DNA of 64,000 bases from Epiperipatus broadwayi. Its lineage: Eukaryota; Onychophora; Udeonychophora; Euonychophora; Peripatidae. This document shows, one piece after another, positions 10,190 to 25,244 of the stretch. The translations under genes and the position numbers were made by a program. The DNA is taken from positions 62,001 to 126,000 of the forward strand of contig JAQFVV010000552.1 of NCBI GenBank assembly GCA_028023455.1, in the 5' to 3' direction. Positions within the stretch are counted from its first letter, which is position 1. The number at the start of each line of letters is the position of its first letter. The notes under the pieces are model-generated. The model did no database searches and had not been told where the DNA came from. It saw nothing but the letters and a program-made list of their open reading frames with translations.

Positions 10190-10277
<88 letters not shown>
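10190..10277. repeat. (TA)n microsatellite, 88 bp
   Basis: Pure TA run between the family B array and the left LTR; the LTR begins directly in it. Confidence 0.97.
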
Positions 10278-13591
<3,314 letters not shown>

Positions 13592-13606
13592 ATATCTCCT
13601 CTCTAC
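13592..13606 (-). promoter_or_regulatory. polypurine tract
   Basis: Next to the 3' LTR the minus strand reads GTAGAGAGGAGAT and then the LTR's TGTGAAT. A purine run exactly at this point is where plus-strand DNA synthesis of an LTR element starts. Confidence 0.65.
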
Positions 13607-14080
13607 AGGGAAAAAATAAAGACACTTTTTTCTTTCTCTAAAATCATTAAACATTTTAACTTCAATACAGATAAACGTCTATCCTTTCTATCTGTCTTGA
13701 TTTTAATATCATTTAAAATGTTAGTCAAAAATTTCAAATATCTTATTCTCATCAAAGCAATATGGAATTAATTTATTCCTTTCATCCTTATCTTCTTAGT
13801 ATACCTACATGCATTTTTTTATATCTACCATTTATGTAGTATAATCACATCTCTATGTTTTTTTTTCCAACAAAAATGTATATTGGATTTCACAATTAAA
13901 TTATTATATCTTTACATTTTTCTCTGGAACTTTATTGACAACAATGCTCTAAAGTGAGAGTCAAACAAGAAAATCATTTAGTATTTGTTTCATATAAGCC
14001 AAATATATTACAGAACAAAATTTATTTATAAGCCAAATATTATTGGTTACTCTCTAATAATCATATATTTTATTGCATTG

Positions 14081-14121
<41 letters not shown>

Positions 14122-14132
14122 AAATATATGCA

Positions 14133-14167
<35 letters not shown>

Positions 14168-15121
14168 GTTTTATTTTCTTAAAACTTAACAATAGCTTTT
14201 ATTATTATTATTATTATTTTTTTAGACATATCTGTAGTTCATTTCAGTGACACTACTGTGGGCTTAAACTTTAAACATTCAATATTGTCATAAAATGAAA
14301 ATATAACTTTAATTAATGAATATCTTATATTTATTCAAGTCCTGCTTTGGACATTGAAAATACTAGCTTTAAAGTTACTTTTCTTATAACATAGACTAAA
14401 CAAATGAAAATTAACTTATACAATGAGTTGGAGATTCAAAACAACAGAGATATCCCATTTTTAAATCACTTCTAATACTAAAGTAAACTGACCAAATGTT
14501 AATCAAATCTAATTTTAATTTCTGGAGGATCTGACAACTACTTTACAAATTAAGCTGAGCTCTACATTGATGCTAATCAGGGACATTTATGTTTGAATAG
14601 CTTTATTTTATACAGGTTATGGAAACTACTAAACATTTCTCTTTAAAATTATAACTCATATTAAAAGATAAATCCTGCCATCAAGGATTTCTTTTTATCT
14701 GCTACTTCATAATAAGTCTGTGACATCTGTCGACTTCAGACTTCAATCTAAATTCATATACAGTTTTGGAGCCACAACACACATCTATAGTTTTGCCAAC
14801 TTCCTCAAAGAAAAGACTTAACCATACAAATATTTACAATTTACATTTAGCACAGACATTAAAATCCTACGCTCTACATCTCCAATGCATTAAATCATCC
14901 TTTCATCATCATTAGTCACTTTTACAAGGTCTAATATTAAATAGCATTTGTATCCTATACAATGAAAATCTTCAAATGCACTTTGACCATAAATATTTTT
15001 CAATCTATTTTTTTTTTAGTCTTTCATATGTGTATCTACACTATTACTAATGACTTTTGGTCATAATAATAAATATCATAAGATGAAAAAATAAAATTAA
15101 TTAATGAATATTTTTATTTAT
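13607..15121. other. non-coding interior between integrase remnant and 3' LTR
   Basis: About 1.5 kb without an ORF. Contains TA runs (14085-14167) and a TTA run near 14200. The stretch 14240-14370 resembles 15050-15170 (shared AATTAATGAATAT and GACATTGAA / GGCATTGAA words), suggesting an old internal duplication. Confidence 0.5.
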
Positions 15122-15295
15122 TTAATTGGGTGGTGCTACTGGCTTTAAGCTTCGGGCATTGAAGGTACCTTTTTCACCTTGAGGGGTTTCTATGAGAAAT
15201 CCATTCTCTCCCACTTTTCTTTTTATTTGGAATGGTCCCTCATATACATTCAAAAACTTTTTGAACTTATAATTCTGTGGGTCACTGACTTGTCT
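15122..15295 (-). pseudogene. integrase C-terminal remnant
   Basis: The minus strand reads RQVSDPQNYKFKKFLNVYEG, then PFQIKRKVGENGFLIETPQG, then EKGTFNARSLKPVAPPN and a stop. The YEGPFxI and VGxNxFLIETP pattern is the small SH3-like C-terminal domain of retroelement integrase. It starts without an upstream catalytic core because the gag-like ORF ends only about 35 bases before it, so the whole enzyme region between was deleted. Confidence 0.68.
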
Positions 15296-15329
15296 CTACT
15301 TCAAATAAATATGTTCTTTTATAAATCAT

Positions 15330-16718
15330 TTATTTTCCAGTCATACACAAATTCATTAATCCATTAGTCAAATTATGGGTCAGTGAAGAAATCATGCCAT
15401 CTAAATTTATCAAATCAGTATTAGTCCTTTCCTCTCTCAAGTACTTCTCAACTACTCTCAATATTTCTGAACAAAATAATAGAGAAATGTTACTATTAAC
15501 ATTACCATCTACTGTATAGTTATACTTACTATAAGTTTCCTCAAGAAACTTACTCTTACAACATCTTTCAGAGAATTTACCTTCCTTTCCCTTTACTGTA
15601 TTACCATGAAATTCTCCTTGGAATGACTGCTTAACATATTTCCTATAATAAATATTATCTTCCTGCATTATTATGGACATATCTTCTTCCATACTTATTT
15701 TCCACCTTTTTTTTGCATTATGATACATATTTTTAAATCTTCGTGTTATTTCTTTGCACTCTATATAATTTCCAAAGTTATCTTTCAAATTTTCAACTCC
15801 TTTGGATTTAAATTTATTTATTAACCATGCTTCATCTATCATTTTCTGACTAACCTCAGTCTTTATGTTTTTATTTGGTTGTAACAGCTCCATCTTTGAA
15901 AGTTTCTTATTTAAATTACTCTGCTCATCAATATACTTTATTTTTACTATATCATCAGAACAGTCTAATTTTACCTTTTCAAACCTTTCAGTCATCATTA
16001 CTTTTTCTAAAGGCATCTGTTCTAATATTTTGTAATTTATTGTTTTTGCTTCGTTACCATCTACCTTCATGTGAGTCTGAATATCTCTTAGCTCTCTTTT
16101 GATATCACTTATCTCCAACGCAGTTGCTTTCTGGATATCTACATAAGTTTGTTCAATTTTAAAACATCTTTCCTCCAAACTTTGATATTCAATTTTACAA
16201 CTTTTAACTTTGGCTTCTAAAATGTTATGCCTGGCATCTATGCATTCTTGTGACTTCTCTATATGGTCACTCAATTCGTCAAACCTACAATTATATTTAT
16301 CATTGGATTCTTTCAACCAAATAGCTAAGTTATACTTAAATTAATCAAACTTGGCATTAGTAGCATTTAACTCGATTTTGCATAAGTCAATTTTAATATT
16401 TACCTCCTCTCTGAGTTCTTTATTTTCTTTAATCATATCACCCAGTTTATTGTTCATACCATCAAATTTATTATTCATATCACTACTTATTACTTCTCTT
16501 AACTTATTATTATCTCTACTCATCTCACTAAATTTATTGTTTATATCACTATTCATATCACTAAATTTATTGTTTATATTACTAAAGTTGGCATTTATAT
16601 CTTCAAATTTATTATTTATATCACTTTTTATATCACCCATCTTTTCCATTAATTCTTTCAGAATTGGATACAAATCTCCTTCAGGTTTTGATAATTCTTC
16701 CATCTTATTGCTTTCCAT
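15330..16718 (-). pseudogene. gag-like coiled-coil ORF with one in-frame stop
   Basis: 462 residues in a single frame, broken only by a TAA at 16341-16343. Residues 1-125 are a repeated heptad-like pattern (DINNKF, DMNNKF, GMNNKLGDM), clearly a coiled coil. Residues 135-270 continue helical and charged (SLEERCFKIEQTYVD). The rest is basic and lacks a CCHC knuckle. It sits just downstream of the 5' LTR and PBS, where gag belongs, but I see no diagnostic Gag motif, so the name rests on position and architecture. Its last codons lead straight into the integrase remnant. Confidence 0.55.
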
Positions 16719-17009
16719 TTTTATTTATTATTTATGTCAAATATAATATCTCTATTTTATTTTTATTTTTTTAATAAATTGCTAAATACTTTACTTTTAT
16801 TTATTCTTACATAAAACATATCTACCCACTCAATCCTACAGCTGCGAATAAAATCCACAAAGAACGACAACGACAATAAAATTTCTAGTATCTTATTTAA
16901 AACTATGATACAATATAATCAGCTATATAACTCCACCAATGCATATAAACATAATACCACATTTTAGCATCTATATGAGACTCAAACTTGGGTCTTTAAT
17001 TGGTTATTT
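16719..17009 (-). other. 5' leader of the LTR element
   Basis: About 290 bases between the PBS and the gag-like start codon; no ORF. Confidence 0.5.
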
Positions 17010-17029
17010 CAGCCTGAGATGGCACGCCA
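17010..17029 (-). promoter_or_regulatory. primer-binding site
   Basis: Three bases after the 5' LTR the minus strand reads TGGCGTGCCATCTCAGGCTG. TGG at this spacing pairs with a tRNA 3' CCA end. I did not match it to a specific tRNA. Confidence 0.6.
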
Positions 17030-17032
17030 TTT

Positions 17033-18251
17033 TGTAACTGATGAAATTTGATCAATACTGGGTGATGGGTAGAATGATCAATCTGATCTGATAAAAAATC
17101 TAAAAACTAATTTAAATAAATCTAGTCTAGCTCAATCGGGTCGCCATTATATAATAAAGCATCACAAAGCACAAATAATCTCTCTTAAAGTCTAATTTGT
17201 TTAAGCTATATGTGAAACGAAAGAATAATGAGATTATCTGTTCCAGACATCAAGAAATCCGTCACAGTTAGAACATAAACTGCACTGAGCAATGAACTCA
17301 CATATCATTGCCCTAAACAATAATACATGATTAAGCTAACTACTTGATTAGCAATCTAATGAAAATCAAATCCAATTAATAACTAAAGCAGATTCCAATA
17401 TATATTTTATTAACCTATTATTATTGTAGTAATTTAAATCTACTTCATTATTTAATGAGGCTGCATTTTATCCTAACGGATAAGCTTCTAAATACCTATA
17501 ATTGTATTTTAACAAAACGTTTTTTTTTTTATATAGACACTATTTAAATATCAAAACAAAATAATATTTGAACCAAATGTATATCTAATTTAATAAATGT
17601 TAAATAGAAAGTATAAACATTCGTTCGTATCTTTCACACAATTCTTTCTACCCTAATATTTAATCAATAATTTTCTATTGAAATCAACTAGTTTTTATAT
17701 CATTTTATAAACACTTTGGAAATTTATGCACTCCTTTAAATGTCTAAACAAATTAATCTACGTCTAGTTTACTAAGAAGCTATAAAGTAATATTTAAATA
17801 ATTTATTCATATCTTCCCATAAAGCGATACTCAATTACTGCTTCGTTTATGTGTTAAAATAGAATACTTCACTAGAATTTATTATCAATACTCTATTACC
17901 TCATTTCTAACTCTACAATGTCCAACCACATTACATAAAAGATATATTAAGTTTCTATTAGATGTTTATTCACCTATGAATATTAGTATTATTTATTTGA
18001 ATCTTTAAACAATTGAATATAAAATTGGTTGGCAATAATTAAAATATATGATTATAATTTAAATTCATCCCAATCTAAAGATAATATTCAATTAAATTAT
18101 TCAATGAAGTTTGTACTCTTTATTTTAGATAAGTTTTTAAAAATATTTAAGACAAGTCATCCTGAATCAATGATAAAAATACGAACTATTTAGATTTCTA
18201 TGACGGAATCAGACCAACATAGAAATGATTGACTTTGTAATATTAACTGAG

Positions 18252-18301
<50 letters not shown>

Positions 18302-18318
18302 AATATATATATATAGAT

Positions 18319-18350
<32 letters not shown>

Positions 18351-20312
18351 TCGAATGCAAATATAAATATAAAATTTGTATGGGCATAAAATAAAATGCT
18401 AATATGCAAAACATACCATATCTCATATTCTAGTACACTTACCAAGCTGAGTTTGAACCTCATCATCTATATAGCTGCGTCATCTTATGCAATCCATATA
18501 ATAAAAAAAAAATTAAGGGAGACTTGTCATTTGAATCACTTAATTTATTTGATTATATAAAAGAAAATTGGCAAGATTAATAACAAAATACATCGGAAAT
18601 TAATTTATATTTCAGATTGATTGAATAAATAAAAATGATAAAATTACTGTGTGTATCTCTAAAATGTGTTGCGAAAACAATAACGACAAAAAAAATGAAT
18701 GAATGAATGAATGAATGGAGAGTCTTTTGGATATCTTACTGAAAAATTTATATATAACAGATACCAAAGATATGAAGTAGGATGAGATCGAAGCCTATTG
18801 GTTTATCAAAATAATAACCGAATATGAAACAATATGATATATTTGAATCTCTTGTCTGTTCGATGTTTTAAAATAAATTTTATACATGCAACCATCAAAT
18901 CATATACTAAAAAAACAACAACATTGGATTGAGTTAATTAATATATACTCAGACAAGAGTTTAAATAATTAATAAATGAATTGTTCCGGTCATTTTTATT
19001 TCCTAAATTCTATACCTCCTAAAGATAATTTAAATAAAATCCAAATCATCCTTTTTAAATATATGTAAAAAAAATAATATGCGCACATTTTTATGTTTAA
19101 AAAATACATACCCCATATAAGAGTCTCTCCATTTTCACTATTTATTTGTCCTTTGAAATTTACTTATCCTCAGTTTCTATGACGCAAATAGAAGTTTATT
19201 TCTCAGAAAAGATAAGTCGAACTTTATAATGCTTCACTAACAGTCCTTTTTCTTTCCAAAGAGAAGAGTGCGATTTAATTAGCCTTTTTTAATGATGCAA
19301 ATTAATCTAGTTGATCCTGTGTTCTTTAGCTTGTGACATGATATTTATCCAAATCCAATGGTGGTTATACACCAAACTTTAAACCAGAAATATCTTTGTT
19401 TTTAAAGCTAAAATAGCCGATTTTATATAAAGCATTCTTTTTTTCCATAGGTTTCTTTTTTTTTTTTACATTTTGTTCCTGTTTCCTTTGGAAATCCTTC
19501 ACAACTGCCCTTCAAATGATTGAACGGGCAGATAATTTAAGTTTATTTTCCCATGCTTTATGATTTAACAGCTAAAAAAAATATTGAAGAACTTTCTTGG
19601 CAATCACAAAAAGATGATCGCCTACTCTTATTGTCTGTTGGCTATTTATGTGTTCAATTTCTGACATTCTGGTGTCATAACAACCATTGACATATACTCA
19701 AATAAACCTCAATGACGAACAATTTTTTTACAGCAGTCTTTGTAGGTTTGTAATGTAAGTTTGGAGAAAAAGATACAAGGAAATTAAATCCAAATTTGAT
19801 TAGATTTTTCATATTATTTGTAAACCAAAATACAAAATTGATATTACAACCTTTATTCACTTTATAAACACAAATAATTTACATAGATATTTTTTTAATA
19901 ACAATAATAATTTTTAATTCATTTATAAACAGACATATATGACATAAAAACATTGAACTATATGTAATAATATTACTATGGTGACTGCATTGACAAAAAA
20001 ATAAAAAAATATGTAAAATAATATCAATCCTATTTAAGTAAACTTACATTGTATTGAATTGTTTTCAAAATTTATTTATTTACCTATTTGTTTTTTTCTG
20101 AGTTTGATTACAGCGAATTTAGTATTTTCAAGCAAATATCAACAGTAAACAAATATATTTAAAAGCTTTAGGTTGCCATGGTGATCACTTTAAATCCATA
20201 TCTCCAAGATCTTCCATTATCTATTTATCAAAGCAAAAGAAAAATCAACAAGATCAGCAAACTTCTTTATTTTTTTTTTTTTATACCTTGATCATTAATC
20301 TGAATATTCACA
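17033..20312 (-). repeat. 5' LTR (about 3.3 kb)
   Basis: Right copy of the direct repeat, collinear with 10278-13591. A (TA)n at 18254-18299 and 18323-18350 is interrupted by GATATCGATA. Confidence 0.88.
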
Positions 20313-20805
20313 ATATATATATATATGAATTATTTATAATTATAATCGCAGTTGTGTATATTATAATATTAATATTATAAAATAATTATGATTTTGAAAC
20401 AAATATAGCTTATAAAAGTATTTTTAATATATATCAAATTGTTATATTGGTTACTAATGGTATTATTTTCATTTTTATGAATTTAATATAGAGTCATGCA
20501 ATTGTCAAATCGAATTGTAATTAGACATCAAGAAGTGATTTCATTTTCATTTACTCAATGTTAGACGATCACATAGTGTGATATATTTCATTAAATTTAA
20601 TAAAAAAATGATTCTAGAGAATGCTGATTATCCCCTAAATTCATGATATACTGATGTCATTAAAATATTATATATATATATAAACATAAATAATTTACGG
20701 TATAAACAATATTGTAGTTTAAATTATTTTTAAGTGCTTTTGATTACGTATTAATTATTGTCAACTTTAACTGAATTTCTTTTTTTTTTTTTTTAATTTA
20801 ACGTT
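20313..20805. other. spacer, nothing recognised
   Basis: AT-rich DNA with small TA runs directly after the LTR. Confidence 0.45.
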
Positions 20806-20807
20806 AA

Positions 20808-20990
20808 GTGTATTTCTATAAGCCGTTTATGGCTATATTTGCAACTTGCCTATTAATAACATCATCCTTATATTTATCGATCAAAATTGCCTCTTACTAC
20901 TAATGTTATTAATAGGCAATTTGCAAATACGCGCATATACAGCTTATGTAAATATACATAACGTTAAGTTTAAAAAAAAATTGAAATTCA
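20808..20990. repeat. inverted pair of PLE lineage-I 3' ends
   Basis: The left half (about 20808-20905, minus) encodes a run like AILIDKYKDDVINRQVANIA, matching the C-terminal tail at 2180-2235. The right half (about 20908-20990, plus) repeats GTTATTAATAGGCAA..TTGCAAATA and the following tail. The result is a palindrome made of two PLE 3' ends. Confidence 0.65.
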
Positions 20991-21005
20991 TATAAATATA
21001 TATAA

Positions 21006-21235
21006 GACATATTTTGTGGTTCATCCATGTTAAAAAAATTAAATATTAATATACTAACATTTCAATTTGATCACACACATCATCTACTGGGTGATAAAAT
21101 GTAGAAAGATGATTGTAGAAAAGCTACAGTCACTGATTTGAAAAAAAATGTTAAATTCCACCAATAGCAAAAACGTTAAATTAAAAATGTTTTTTTATAA
21201 AAAATCATTCTAAATAGGAGGAAGTTTGCATGTAT
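21006..21235 (-). repeat. left inverted terminal repeat of the lineage-III PLE
   Basis: Matches the reverse complement of 22685-22920 throughout: ACATATTTTG..TTCATCCATG, AATATTAATATACT, ACTGGGTGATAAAA, ACTGATTTGAAAAAA and GGAGGAAGTTTGCATGT. Read on the minus strand it holds GATGA, a GATCAA word, GAAATGTT and AGTATATTAATA, a decayed form of the GAAACGTCAGTATATTAAT found at 55.25 kb. Confidence 0.75.
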
Positions 21236-21305
21236 CATCTTGCTTATTGATGCAATCTCGGCTTTTACTTATTTGGAATAAACAACAAAAGCCAATAGTA
21301 ATAAA

Positions 21306-21554
21306 TTGTCTATTGGAACAGAGATAAAATATAAAATAATCCCTCATGAAAAATCATGTGTTTGTCCAAACTTCTATGGAGTCCCAAAAATTCACAAACC
21401 ATATACCTCCCTTCATCCAACAGTAAGTGCAATAGGATCTCCAATTTATATTTTAGCTAGTTATTTGTCTGGTTTCATTAAACCTACAATCCCATATATT
21501 AAATCACATATTAAAAACTCTTTTCAATTTATTTCTGTCTTTTTTTTTAAATAA
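21306..21554 (+). pseudogene. PLE RT fragment with PKIHK motif
   Basis: 82 residues beginning MSIGTEIKYKIIPHEKSC. CPNFYGVPKIHKPY is the conserved RT box preceding the palm in PLEs, and GSPIYILASYLSGFIKP is the adjacent segment (S..S.Y....L..). A frameshift ends the reading in a T run. The downstream palm motif HIDD is in another frame near 21850. Confidence 0.75.
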
Positions 21555-22398
21555 AATTAATGCTAATTTTTGATGTTTTGTCTTTGTTTACAAACATTCC
21601 AATTGATGAAGCTTTAATTGTAATTTCGCAACACTACAATTTACCAAAACATATTATTGCTTTGATTAAACATTGTCTTATAAACGCATATTTTGTATAA
21701 AATATACAATATTACAGACAAGTTAACGGCAGATTTTATCAGCTCACAAATCTCAGTAATAATAGCTGATTTATTCATGGAAAATATAGAACCTCATGCT
21801 TCATAATCATCATCTTTAAAACCTCTCCTTTGGTGCAGACACATAGATGACACTTTTGTCATATGGCAACATGAAAAAATAAATTAGATGATTTTATTTT
21901 TAAAATTTAAATAATATGCATCCTCATATTAAATTTACAATACAGACAGAGTCTGATGGAAAACTCCTGTTTCTTTGTGTTCTAGTCACCAGGACACTAA
22001 ATAGTTTATCAATTTCGATTTAGAGAAAGAATACACCCACAGACATATATTTACATTCTTGTCATCACCCACTTCAGATATTTTCCATATCCACAACTCT
22101 TTCTAAATAGAGCAATTAATCTTTTAGATAAGTAATATCTGAAAAAAGAAATAAATCATATTAATAGTGTCTTATTAGCAAATAATTGTGATAATACATT
22201 TATTAAAAAACCTTATTCCATGCCAAAAATGAACAAAATACAAAACAAAAAAATGATAAATCAGCTATAAGGATTTGTGTTCCATATGTAAAAGGAACTA
22301 CAGCCAGTATTGAACATACATCAAAATTTTATAATATAAGTACAACATCTTATACTCATCAAAAGATTAGCAGTATAACAACCAAGCCTAAGGATATA

Positions 22399-22680
22399 AT
22401 GCCTATTGAATCTCATGGTTTTTATCAAATTGCATGTGAAAATTGTAGTGCTTCTTACATAGGTATGAGTAATTGTCGCATCAATGTTAGGAGAGATGAA
22501 CTTGCTAATGCAGTTAAACAACATTCATCATCAGCAGCACTCTCACTTCATACTATTGATTCAGGTCAAAAAATTTATTTTTCTAGGATCAGGATCATAT
22601 CCAGATGTGATAATCTCTACAAGTGTAAAATCAGAGAAGCCATTAAGATACCTAAAAGGCCAGATTGTATCAATAAGTGA
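22399..22680 (+). pseudogene. PLE GIY-YIG endonuclease domain fragment
   Basis: 93 residues. FYQIACENC followed by SYIGMSNCRINVR is the GIY..YIG core with its following arginine region. ALSLHTIDSGQKIYF is the family's H..H..GH-like block, and KCKIREAIKIPK carries the acidic residue near the C-terminus. The domain nicks DNA at the target for PLE insertion. Upstream sequence has stops, so it is a relic. Confidence 0.75.
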
Positions 22681-22684
22681 GATT

Positions 22685-22920
22685 TACATGCAAACTTCCT
22701 CCTATTTGGAAAGATTAAAAAAAAAAAAACATTCTTAATTTAACATTTTTCTTATTGGTGGAACTTTAACATTATTTTTTTTCTAATCAGTGAATATAGC
22801 ATCCCTACAACTGTCTTTATACCTTTTATCACCCAGTACATAAGTTTTGTGATCAAGTAAAAATGTCGGTATATTAATATTTAAATTTTTTAGCATGAAT
22901 GAACCTGGAAAATATGTATT
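22685..22920 (+). repeat. right inverted terminal repeat of the lineage-III PLE
   Basis: Inverted partner of 21006-21235, including TTTATCACCCAGTAC, TGTGATCAAGT, AAAATGTCGGTATATTAATA and the end word ATGAACCTGG..ATATGTATT. Confidence 0.75.
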
Positions 22921-22954
22921 TTATATGTAAATCCCAAGAAAATCTTTGTATCAA

Positions 22955-23086
<132 letters not shown>

Positions 23087-23094
23087 TAAAAGCA

Positions 23095-23755
23095 TTACTG
23101 CTCTTTGTAAAATAATAAATAACTATATTACAATCCATATTTCAAAATAGCCAACCTCAAATGATATCACTTGGAAACTGTATGCTGTTAGATCCTAAAT
23201 AATGAAATGCCACTAATTCAAACAAAGAAATTTAAATAAGCAAGGATCTTAACTTTGCTACAGAGACAAACTAAAGATTAGTAATTTTAATCTTTAAACC
23301 ACTTAACACAATTATATATATGAAAATAATACAAGTACTAAGACTAAACTGAAATAAAAATCCAGATATTAAAAAATTTCACATAGTTAATAAATAGTCT
23401 CACCTTATGTGAAATCTATATTTAAAAAAAAAACAGTCTCAAAATGATACAATTTTCAAAAGACATGCTATTACATCTTAAATATTGAAATACAAATCGA
23501 TTTAAACAAAAAGAGTGAAATTTAAATAAGCAACATGTTTGTTTAGTAATAATATTAAGATCTTTGCTTATTTAATTTCATGGTCTGTGTTTGAATTCGT
23601 TTGTAGTTATATATTTAAGATCTAATAGTATACTGTTTCAATGTAGCACTATTTTGAGATTGGCTATTTTGCAATAAAATTCTAACATATTTATATATTA
23701 TTTGACAGAGGGCAGAGATGAATTTATTATAGATTTAAAGTGATTTAATATATAT
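23095..23755. repeat. old family A array
   Basis: Diverged family A: TTCAAAATAGCCA..TCAAATGATA, CAAACAAAGAA, AGCAAGGATC, AAACTAAAGATTAGTAATTTT and ATCTTTAAACCACTTAACAC in one orientation, followed by a second direct part and an inverted part from about 23540 ending in TTGACAGAGGGCAG. It shows the same direct-then-inverted layout as 5239-6343. Confidence 0.7.
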
Positions 23756-24689
23756 TGTGTCCTTTTCCTTAATTCAGAATAAATTTATTATATCAATTTA
23801 CTGAAAATTTTAAATTTAGAATATGTTCTCTTGGTATAATGATTATGTTATGTTGACAATATTTTCAAAAGTTCAATTAAAGCAAGATAGATATAATTAA
23901 TGCCTAAAATTGTGCTAAATGAATTTAAAACAGCTAAATAAAGCTAAATATATAAATTGTATATGGTTGGAACAACTGACCATAATAAATAATGTAGTAG
24001 TAAATCTTTAAAATATGTATTAAGAGTTGAATTTTAATAACAATAACCTATAATTAAATAAATAGTATATTTTATAGTATAAATTGCATTTAATAATTAT
24101 ATTTAATATTATATGTTTCAAAAGTAGTCTTTGTGGTAGAGAAATGTATATTTAATTTTATGGTACCTAAATTATTATTCCAAAATTATGTTATTATATT
24201 ATTTCTTTAATATAATAATTGTTGCAATTAAATATTTAATATTCCCACACATAATTTGATACAGTTCAACTCCGTCATAAGTCATGTGACATGTATACAA
24301 TTATACATGCATGCTTAATAGTGTTTTGTTAACAATGTTTCAAAATTTACTTTAAAAATTACACTATAGAATTGAAGATATTTATCCATCTATCACAAGA
24401 TTAAATATTAAAATTAGTTATCCAAAAATGTTTAAATAGTTTTTTAAAAACAAATTTAGTTAGCAAAAATTAAATGCTTTATTTTAAAGAAAATAGATAC
24501 ATTAAAAATTAAAGGTGGGATAAATTGATAAAACATTATTTTAAAAGTCATTTTAAATGTTTAGTTATTTTTAATATAGTATAAAATTGATTTAAAATTA
24601 TTATTTTAAGTAATATTTTAAAAAAGAATGAGTCATTATTTTATTTTTGATTTTAATTGTGTAATATGAAAGTTATATGTAAATTAGGC
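23756..24689. other. AT-rich spacer, nothing recognised
   Basis: No supported feature in about 930 bases. Confidence 0.45.
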
Positions 24690-24711
24690 TATCCTGTAAA
24701 ATCTTAATCCA

Positions 24712-24745
24712 CCAATCCAATGCCTGATTTATTGGGATATAAATA
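24712..24745 (+). promoter_or_regulatory. CCAAT + TATA promoter of family C
   Basis: CCAAT at 24712 and TATAAATA at 24738 are 21 bases apart. The inverted family C copy keeps CCAAT (60706-60702) and a TATA-like AAATATAA (60679-60672) at the same spacing, which supports a real Pol II promoter. Confidence 0.5.
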
Positions 24746-25025
24746 CCAATGCTTAATTAATTTCAGTGTGCTTCTTTTTGAAATGTTGCTTTTTTAAAAA
24801 TCTGCTTCTTTTAAAAAAAATTGTTTCTGTAAATTTAATCAGTTTTAAATTTGTCAATTCAGTGCTATAATAGCTCTCTAATAATTTGTTTGAAACCTAG
24901 AAGTGCATCACTTTAATTATTTAGCAAAAAGAGTATTATAAACTAATTATAAAATTCATTATCTAAATTATGCAGTGCTAGAAAGCTAAATTCCATTACC
25001 AGATTTTTTGTCGAAATTTAATTAA

Positions 25026-25244
25026 ATGTTGCATAAAAACATGGAAGTACCAAGAGAGAATACTGACTTATTTAAGGGGATTTTGGAAGTAAAGGTGATA
25101 ATTAAAAATACAGTATTAGTAGTTTTAATCGGAAGAATTATTTTATTAGCTAAATTTATATACTGGACATTGTGTGAAGAGCTGAATGAGAAAACTGATC
25201 AGAACTTAAAAATAGTAATGCATGTTTTTTTTTGGGAAAGATAA
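25026..25244 (+). pseudogene. short ORF of family C, unrecognised
   Basis: 72 residues starting MLHKNMEVPRENTDLFKG, about 280 bases past the TATA box. In the inverted copy a decayed reading frame (MEILQKTVYRSYEKG) occupies the corresponding place. No known domain; contains one hydrophobic stretch (VLVVLIGRIILLAKFIYW). Probably the remains of an element-encoded protein, but it may be chance. Confidence 0.25.

Larger units (their letters stand above)
21006..22920 (+). mobile_element. Penelope-like element, lineage III, with inverted terminal repeats
   Basis: A 1.9-kb element whose ends are inverted copies of about 230 bp. Between them, in decayed frames, are an RT N-terminal part with the PLE-typical PKIHK box (FYGVPKIHKPY at 21370-21405), a catalytic box read as CRHIDDTFVIWQH near 21836-21875, and a GIY-YIG domain (22399-22680). 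Internal RT sequence is deleted. The HIDD box and the PKIHK motif separate it from lineages I and II. It is inactive. Confidence 0.8.
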
